Shown: piece by piece, positions 57,121 through 64,000 of the stretch
How positions within the stretch are numbered: position 1 is the first letter of the stretch
How the letters are laid out: every line of letters starts with the position of its first letter
From: Panicum virgatum
Taxonomy: Eukaryota; Streptophyta; Magnoliopsida; Poales; Poaceae
Reading direction: 5' to 3'
Assembly (NCBI RefSeq): GCF_016808335.1
Contig: NC_053148.1
Coordinates: 46,764,930 to 46,828,929, forward strand
Length of the DNA stretch: 64,000 nt
The notes under the pieces: generated by a model
What the model was told of the DNA's origin: nothing
Databases searched by the model: none
Seen by the model: the letters and a program-made list of their open reading frames with translations, nothing else
Made by a program: the position numbers and the translations under genes

Positions 57121-57727
57121 GTATACACTACTACAAGAACCATTTGTAGGGTCTGGCCAAACTCCATTTTTAGGGGCGGATGGCGCACCCGTCCCTGCTT
57201 TTCACCCTTGCACCCTTAGATTCTCGCACATGTAGTACCCACAGTACACGGAATCCGCCGGTTGCATGTGGCACAGGAATCGTGTGCGTATAGTCATTTG
57301 CTTTGGTTTGTTGGCGGGATGAGGTTCTCCTTGATGAACGTAGAACGCGTAAGGCCTATTTTAAATTGAAAAAAATGGAAAGTTAATTTATATATGTATA
57401 TTTTTGTAGAGAAATAAATCGGATGTGCATAGGGAAGATAAGAAATGCGCTCACAATTGTAGAAGGTCTATGAATTATTGGTACCTCTTGGTGCTCCAAT
57501 CCAAGGAGTCAAATACGGGGATTTTTCCAAGCTTTGGCTGTAGATGGAATACAATCCAGTGAAATCTGCAAAAAAAAAATTGTGTATGATTTGTAGGCAT
57601 GGAGTGGAGCAATGGTTTATTATAACAAATGGTTGATATTAGACTTACTGGATATGGTATGGCACATATATGACATCCATGTATTGCCATCGTTCTATCA
57701 TAAGCGATATGTAGGCCGCAACCCTCT

Positions 57728-58707
57728 TCATGGTCTCTTGGTGAAATCTATTTCATTCCTTAGCTTTGTTTTCTTCTTTGTTTTAAATGGCTTTAGATGG
57801 TCATCGTCGTCCTTCATCCATTTTGGCGCATCGTGCATAGCCTCGCAAATCGCTACGGGGTCAAGGTACCGGATCTTTTCCTTTAAACTAATGGCATCCA
57901 TTGTTTGCATCTTGTAGAATATAAGGTATGACATTAAATATTGATGCATATACAATACTTTAGACCGTAATATACAACATATTAGTATCGATGAGGCACT
58001 TACATGCACCATAGTCGAACCATTTCGACACCAAGTTGTTGGAGGCAGAACATATGTTGGATGTTTGCAAAATCGAACGTGATATCATAGATTTGTGGTC
58101 CCTTAACTACGAATGCATCCGGATGGTGCGGCGCATATATAGTTTTCAGCCCAACTCTGCATGCCCTCTTGTACCAATTATGCCTAGTCCGGTAGCAAGT
58201 CTTTTCCATACTGAAACTCTAGAGGAGCATCATCTAAGTCTGAATGTCATCAATCGCAATCACCTTTTTGTGCTCCGTGTTAGTGCGGGGCGTAGAAAAG
58301 TAAGATCATCTGCTGGCACTAGAATTTGCTGGACTATCCTTTGACTTATCCTTCTTAGCCTTTTCATCAGACTTCTTGTTTGTGGCGTGCCATCTATTCA
58401 CAATGTTGGACCCTTCCTTGTCGTTTTGGTGAAACACTCGAGGTAACAGTGATATGGCCAAAGGAGCCGAAACCGGTGGAGTATTCTCTCGTGATCGAGC
58501 CGGTGGCAGAGGCAGCGGTGGTACCGGGGCCTGTGGGGATGGCTCTCGTGCTGGTGGTGATTTTTGAGCCGGTGGTGATCGTGAGGCCGTCGGTGATGGC
58601 TCTCGTGATACTTGAGCCGTAGGTAATGGCGGAGCATGAGGTGATGGCTCTCGTGGCACTAGAGCCGATGGTGATGGTGGAGCCTGAGGTGATTGTTCTT
58701 TTGGCAT
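57728..58707 (-). pseudogene. CACTA-borne gene remnant (Pro-rich region and Ulp1-like piece)
   Basis: On the minus strand, 58707-58310 encodes a Pro/Ser-rich repeat (REPSPHAPPLP, REPSPTASRSPP, REPSPQAPVPPLP; unit of about 48-54 bases) followed by KKSDEKAKKDKSKDSP. Around 58110-58000 it reads DITFDFANIQHMFCLQQLGV then EMVRLWCM, resembling the segment before the Ulp1-type C48 protease core of grass CACTA genes. 57880-57730 reads AICEAMHDAPKWMKDDDDHL. The protease catalytic residues are not seen. Exons are short and interrupted; non-functional. Confidence 0.55.
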
Positions 58708-58829
58708 TGGAGCCGCTGGTGATGGCGGAGCCTGAGATGATGGCTCTCATGGCATTGGAGCCACTGGTGATGCCTCTTGTGGTTGTGGTGATGGGAGGAT
58801 GGGTTCTTGTTGTGGCGCTGGAGCTGGAG

Positions 58830-58960
58830 CCCCTAGAAATACCATTTGTAGGGGCGATTCACCCCAGCCGCCCCTACAAATGGTGTCCATTTATAGGGGC
58901 GGCTTGGGGGTGAGCCGTCCATTTGTAGGGGCGGGCCCCTACAAATGGTATTTCTAGGGG
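58830..58960. repeat. Perfect 26-bp inverted repeat in the CACTA subterminal region
   Basis: 58830-58855 (cccctagaaataccatttgt...) is the exact reverse complement of 58935-58960. The 79-base loop contains two more copies of the tttgtaggggcg/cgcccctacaaa motif in alternating orientation, so the transcript could fold as a cruciform-like hairpin. Confidence 0.9.
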
Positions 58961-59066
58961 TAGCAAGATTGCTATAGTACCGCGGATCATTTGTAGCAAC
59001 GGACCAAATTTGGGTCCTCCCTTAGAAAACGAGGCGTTGCTACAAATTATTTTTATAGTAGTGATA

Positions 59067-59640
59067 ATTACCAAAGTAATATACATGAGGCAGTTATCAG
59101 TAAAAACTCAAATAACAAAACACTGTAGGGAGTAAATTTACACAGACTAACAGAGCTAGGGAGTAAGTTGGTAATTGTCTTCCTAAAAAAATGCTGTAAG
59201 CTGCTGCACCGACTGCCTCTGCATATAAATGATCTCGCAGCCGTACACACCGGCCTCTGCAAATCCATGAATGATTGGCACCTGTCAAGGCCACTCAATT
59301 GTGTTTGCCACACCTAAACCTAGATCTAAACACGCTCTCCCACTCGCCCTTCCTGCTGGCAAATGCAATAGGAGCAGGCGTGTAGGGCACTTTATGCGGT
59401 TATCCTTGGGCACAACCGGATGGAGAGGAGTGCACCTGCAATCATACTCATCAGCAACCCGCAAAAAAAAAAAATCATACTCATCAGCGGACACCATGAT
59501 TCCTTGCTTAGAGCGCTAACAAACTCGATGGGAGATCATTTACTACTGTGGTATACTATGAGTGATGCGCATGGATTTCCACTCTTCACGAATCGGTATG
59601 GATTTCTGGAGTGCAATGTTGTTGTCAGACTTGCTAGAGC
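59067..59640. other. Intergenic; no gene seen
   Basis: Ordinary mixed DNA with an A12 run near 59463. No protein or terminus recognised. Confidence 0.5.
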
Positions 59641-60079
59641 GAGCACTTTCTAAAATGGGAATATATCAGGTGGAAACCGCAATTTTTGTGAAAACTAGTG
59701 CAAATCACGACAAAAAAAATTTGTCTAAATTCACCAAAAAAATCACATATGTAGATGATATGATGATACACAATCTTGTAAAATATCTTGTACAAACTCG
59801 ACTTCGTTTGTGAGATATAAAAATAATAAATTTCTAACAAATCATGTGGCCGGACAACTTTCTGGCTTGAAAATTGTTATTTTTATATCTCAAAAAATGT
59901 CGAGTTTGGACAAGATATTTTACAAAGTTATGTATCATCATATCATCTACATGTGTGATTTTTTTGATGAATTTAAACGACTTTTTTTTATCATAATTTG
60001 CATGCATTTTCACAAAGCTCGTGGTGGAATTTCCACTAGATATGTTCTCTTCTAAAATGGAATTGTTCCGATAGTGCTC
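59641..60079. mobile_element. Long-hairpin (fold-back) MITE, 439 bp
   Basis: Left arm about 59650-59832 and right arm about 59872-60050 are inverted copies, roughly 80 percent alike by eye, with exact runs such as atgtagatgatatgatgata and gtaaaatatcttgt and gagatataaaaataa. The loop is about 40 bases. The outer ends gagcact/agtgctc also pair. No clear target duplication. A transcript in either direction would fold into one long stem. Confidence 0.8.
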
Positions 60080-62190
60080 CTCTTTCATCTCCGGTTGTGT
60101 GATGAACGCATGTTTGAATTCGAGTAAATTTCACAATACAATAGTGTATTTGATGATCCCACGGTCCCATGCACAGTTGCATCTCTAAAAGTGCATGCAA
60201 ATCACAACTGAATTTGGTAGAATTTTATCATGCTGTCACTTTTACATATGCAACAATGGAGTGCCTGGCATATTTGCTTTGAGATTATCTGACACTGACA
60301 TACACACACTTCGTCATTCTACTAGAAAACTTGGGCGCGGCGTTGCCGCGCTATCTATGAGTCAACCTGGTAATGGTTCAGTGTAAAACTGGGTTTGCTA
60401 GTTTGGTTGGAAAGTTTAATGGATTGGTCTGGTTTGGGGTAGCAGACATAATGGATTGGTTTGCTTCTGGAATCAGTTTTAGATTTTCTGGTTGCAAACA
60501 ATTGCACACCATGGTTTAGCTAATGGGGCTTGATCCAGTGGAAATGCTTGGCCTCAACATCACCGCCTTGCTCGCATGCAGACATGCAGTGCAGCGTGGC
60601 ACACGATCTCATGAGCCAGGTCGGCGGTGGGTGTGCGATGAGGCTACATACCTACGGAGCGCTACAAAATGGCAGACCCACCAGGCTGCACTCGGATGGA
60701 TTTGTGGAATGATTGGAAACCACGGTGAAAATCGGTTGAAACCGTTTGGAGAAGAACAGTCTGGTTTAGTTTGAGCCTTGAGAAATTTATGAGTTGGATC
60801 AGTTTGGTTTTAAGAGGTGGACCAGCAGGGTGGGTTGGATCAAATCGCTGGTTTTTGATGGAATGGTCTGGTGTGGGTATGGTTCAGTTTTTGGCCCATT
60901 AGCAGGTTGATCTATGAGCTCGCCGTCGAGTTAGTAACGTGGAGGATTGATGTGTGTCATGTGTTCCAGAGTGATATCTTCTATTTCTTCTCTCGATGTG
61001 TGGTGTCCAACATTGCTGTCGATGAGAAGGAAAATTTCCCCACAGGGCTCAATCTTTATAATCACTAACATGTATGGTTGCATATGAATATTTGTGCATG
61101 GAAAGAGAAAAAAATATGTTTTTTTATTCATCATGTTTCATTCAGAACAGTTCATATACATGCAGTAGTACAAATATATACTGAACTGTCTAAACACCTG
61201 AAAAATATGAAAACCAGTATTCATTTTCATTTAACCAAGTCAAGAAGCCACTTAATCTTCAGTAAGACAAACACCAGGATGCCACACAATCGTCACTCAG
61301 ACATTTGTTCGAGCATTTGGTTAGCGGCACCTGGTGAGCGGAGCAGAAGAACGAACACTCAGCCTTGTCATACTGAAGATGAGAGATGATGGTGGTAGAG
61401 CAGGACCCTGTTGTCCAGTTATGCAGAATGTTAACTGCCTGACACATAGAGAACATTACAGTATTGCTTCCACATGTGATCTGTCATATTGGACAGCAAT
61501 TAAGTATAAATAGCTGAGGTAAACTTTTTGGTTGTAAAGTAATATATAGCTAATGTAACACGTAAAGCAGTATAAGCCTTTTTTTTTGTTTCTGAGTTTC
61601 TCTTCCTCCTTTTGGTTTCGCTTATTCCTTTCTAGGTCTCTCACTTGTATTTTATACTCCATGCTGAGACTGATTATCCTCAGTTACTCTGATACTATGT
61701 AATAGTAATACTGAATAAATTATTAGGTAACCACTGGCTAGTGAAATAAAATTAAGACACAATCCTTACAAGTGTATATCCATAATAAAATCGGAATGTG
61801 GTTGTACATAGATATTTCTATATACTGTATGGACTTCAAGTGACAATCAGAAATAAGAACCATGTTAAATCTCTAAAGATAATAAGGAAGGTTAATTGCC
61901 ATGGCCGGACCTGATATAAGGAAGTGTTTTACTTTTTCAACAGAATAATGCCCAGTTTGTACCCTATAAACTAATATAATGAGTAGCATTTCCTTAGAAA
62001 TAAAAATACTGCATTGATATAGGGGCGACGCTACGGTACACCGGTTACCTCCCAGGAGTTAAGACCTCAAATGATTCCCAGCCGTCCATTTCTTAATTAA
62101 TTAATTGATTATGTTAATCTTAAACATTGAAATAATTATGACTCCCAGCCGCATCCGCTCTAGCGACCCGCCTGACTTCTAGCGGCGACG
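60080..62190. other. AT-rich intergenic DNA; no gene seen
   Basis: A compact palindrome, gcgcggcgttgccgcgc (about 60336-60352), sits beside ctactagaaaact, a style seen at termini of grass DNA elements. 62020-62060 (gggcgacgctacggtacacc) likewise looks terminal, but no partner was found. No protein recognised. Confidence 0.45.
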
Positions 62191-62676
62191 GGTGAGGCAA
62201 ATCAATCTCTATCCGACTGCCGCCGCCGCCGCCTCCTACGCCGCCCTCGTTCCGAGATTCATGATTCTGTTAGCCTGGTTCCTATACTCTCGGAGATGGA
62301 TTCAACATAGGCATGGATTAGGGTTCCATCGCTACATAGAGGCTGCCGCCGCCTTGTACGCCGACCCTGCACTCGACGGCGTCTTGCCGGCGGCCACTGC
62401 GTGTTGTGCATCCCGGTGGTCCGCCACATCGGCTTCCGCCGTCCGTCAGCCACGGCTGGAAAGGTAAGCCGGAATATGTCCTGCCACCGAGGTTGCTGAG
62501 CAACGCTTTGGCCCTCTATCCCCATCCCTGTATCTTATCAGCAGACTTTGCTTTAGATTCATCTGTGGGTGAAACTGAAGGAGATGGAGAATACAGAATA
62601 AAGCTACTCCCATTAGATTGTTTAAGGGATTGACCACTCCATAGAGTTGGTGAATCGAGTTGTGTGCTGATCAAAG
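62191..62676 (+). other. Upstream region or 5' UTR of the right-edge gene
   Basis: GC-rich at 62210-62460 with a splice-donor-like ggaaag/gtaagcc at about 62462, so a 5' UTR exon may end there. The stretch 62560-62676 leads directly to the ATG at 62677. No conserved protein was recognised in 62192-62640. Confidence 0.4.
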
Positions 62677-63980
62677 ATGGTACGTTCTTGTTTGTAATAT
62701 ATTATGGACAAGGCCTTCAGAGTCATTTTTTAATTTGATATATTTTGTTGTTTTTTATATGTTTGATAACCAGGTTGCAACCGTGTGTATGCCAGGAAAA
62801 TTTGCTGCATTATGCAGGAAATTGACAAAGGATCAAAGGGATATAGTTGAAAAAATAGGATTAGGCAAGTTACTTAATATTCCATCGATGCCTATTCAAC
62901 GTATGCTAGTGGAGAGTCTTGTTGAAAAATTCAATGCAGCAGATAGGACCTTTACAATTCAGGGCCACGTGGTTTCTATTTCCCCATGGGATGTGTACTG
63001 CATATTAGGTCTAGTTGACAAAGGAGAAAAGATTGAAATTAGTAGGAAGCAAGCAGACCGTAAATGGTTTAGTGTTTATAAACAAAAGGGTGATACATCA
63101 ATCACTTTCAAATACTTGGAGGAAAGAATACCAAGGGAGGCTGATGCTGATCACTTTGCTAGGATGTTTGTGCTATATGCTATAGGAACAATTTTGGCAC
63201 CTAGTTCTAAGGGTTATGTTGCCAGCAACTATTTAGAGTTGGTGGTTAATGTTTCAAGAATCAAGAATCTCAATTGGGCGCGATTCACATTAGTTCATTT
63301 GTTGGACAACCTGGTTGAATTCAAGAAGAACAGAAGAACAGGACTTGCTGGAAATTTGGCACTATTCCAGGTGTTTTTTTTTGTCTGTACTAGTTTTAGT
63401 ATTATTCATGGTAGTACTGAAAATGTTAGACATCAATGATTAATATTATGTGCCCAGGTTTGGTTTTTTGAGCATTTTCAAGCATCTGGTGATGGCTTAG
63501 ATTATACACTGCATCAACATCCGTTGATAAGAAATTGGAATGAAGACAAAGTTTTGAAGCGAGCACGCATTCAAGCTATAAAGAAATTTGGGGCTGAAAA
63601 GGTAATTTGGAATGTGTTATTTTGCCTTCTGTTTTATCTAGTGATGGATGTGAAGCTTCTTTTTTTATGGTGCAGGTGGTCACGGAATTGGAACCGAATG
63701 AGTCCAAAGTGCACACTGGTAATGATAATTTTTACCAGGATATTGGTGATGACCAATATAATGAGGGAATGAGATACGAAAAATCTGAAAATAAGGATTG
63801 GAATGAGAATGTAATGTTTTTTAATTGCACTTTTGGACAGTAAATGCATTAACCAAGTTTGTTGGTCAATTGTTAGTTGTCCATTTAAAGTTACTCTTAT
63901 TTCTTTTTAAGGTTGAACAGGAAGATGTAAATCAAGAAGACCTGCGTGATGCTATGGAGGATGACGAAATCAAGATAAAG
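62677..63980 (+). CDS. Plant-mobile-domain/Ulp1-type transposon-derived gene, 5' part
   Basis: Gene model running off the window: a start codon exon ending at 62679 (ATG followed by gtacgt), then 62774-63370, 63458-63601, 63676-63810 and 63912-63980 (continues past the window). All junctions are GT..AG and phase 0. The second exon encodes VATVCMPGKFAALCRKLTKD, QRDIVEKIGLGKLLNIPSMP, IQGHVVSISPWDVYCILGLV and later FARMFVLYAIGTILAPSSKG, the pattern of the N-terminal domain in plant proteins that often carry a C-terminal Ulp1 SUMO-protease-like domain and are linked to MULE/CACTA transposons. Later exons are acidic (EDVNQEDLRDAMEDDE). No catalytic domain is seen within the window. No frame break is visible. 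Whether it is a domesticated gene or part of a transposon cannot be decided here. Confidence 0.7.
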
Positions 63981-64000
63981 GTACATATCTGTATGTTTTA

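Larger units (their letters stand above)
57126..59063. mobile_element. CACTA element, non-autonomous, 1.94 kb
   Basis: Begins CACTACTACAAGAACCATTT and ends as the reverse complement of CACTACTATAAAAATAATTT, with TSD ATA (57123-57125 and 59064-59066). The subterminal sequence uses atttgtaggggc and gcccctacaaat, the usual motif of this grass CACTA group. The interior has minus-strand scraps of transposon protein. Its left border coincides with the right target duplication of the copia element. Confidence 0.92.

Overview
This is nuclear plant DNA, most likely from a panicoid grass (sorghum, Setaria or Panicum type). The reasons are split-exon genes with GT..AG introns, very GC-rich first exons, a nucleus-encoded plastid ribosomal protein gene, plant GH1 and LRR-kinase genes, and a dense load of grass-type transposons (CACTA elements with 'tttgccgagtg / cactcggcaaa' subterminal repeats, Tourist and hAT MITEs, Ty1/copia). 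The species call is inference.

Intact host genes are few: plastid ribosomal protein L24 (minus, 4915-6973, four exons); a secreted GH1 beta-glucosidase (plus, 7666-10688, thirteen exons) head to head with it; a small one-EF-hand calcium sensor (plus, 15086-15481); a single-exon LRR receptor-like kinase (plus, 41452-43971); and, running off the right edge, the 5' part of a plant-mobile-domain/Ulp1-type gene (plus, 62677-63980). Broken host genes are an anthocyanidin-reductase/DFR-like gene (minus, 1887-3027; 3' exons not seen and a one-base insertion in the NADP-binding motif), a papain prodomain fragment (minus, 4264-4629), a FAR1-like/MULE transposase (plus, 19785-21560), and an NPG1/TTC7-like TPR gene (minus, 29196-32950) whose exon is split by an LTR element.

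The rest is layered transposon sequence, much of which can be dated relative to its neighbours from target-site duplications (TSDs). Left end: a MITE inside a MITE (1-440), then a GC-rich MULE-like element (447-1793). 13.3-14.5 kb: a Tourist MITE inside a hAT element, with a second hAT inserted exactly at the right border of the first. 24.1-27.5 kb: a non-autonomous CACTA. 29.2-32.2 kb: a defective LTR element. 33.7-39.2 kb: a young copia element with a frame break in integrase and a hAT inserted in one of its LTRs. 40.9 and 49.2 kb: two more hAT elements with perfect 8-bp TSDs. 51.4-57.1 kb: a copia-type element with good LTRs but ruined coding content, abutted directly by a second CACTA (57.1-59.1 kb). 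59.6-60.1 kb: a long-hairpin MITE.

No operon-like cooperation exists among these genes. The window's interest lies in how the transposons stack, what they broke, and the repeated self-complementary words inside the small hAT elements. I did not find a convincing new multi-gene system. Exon limits and TSDs were worked out by eye; no database search was possible.
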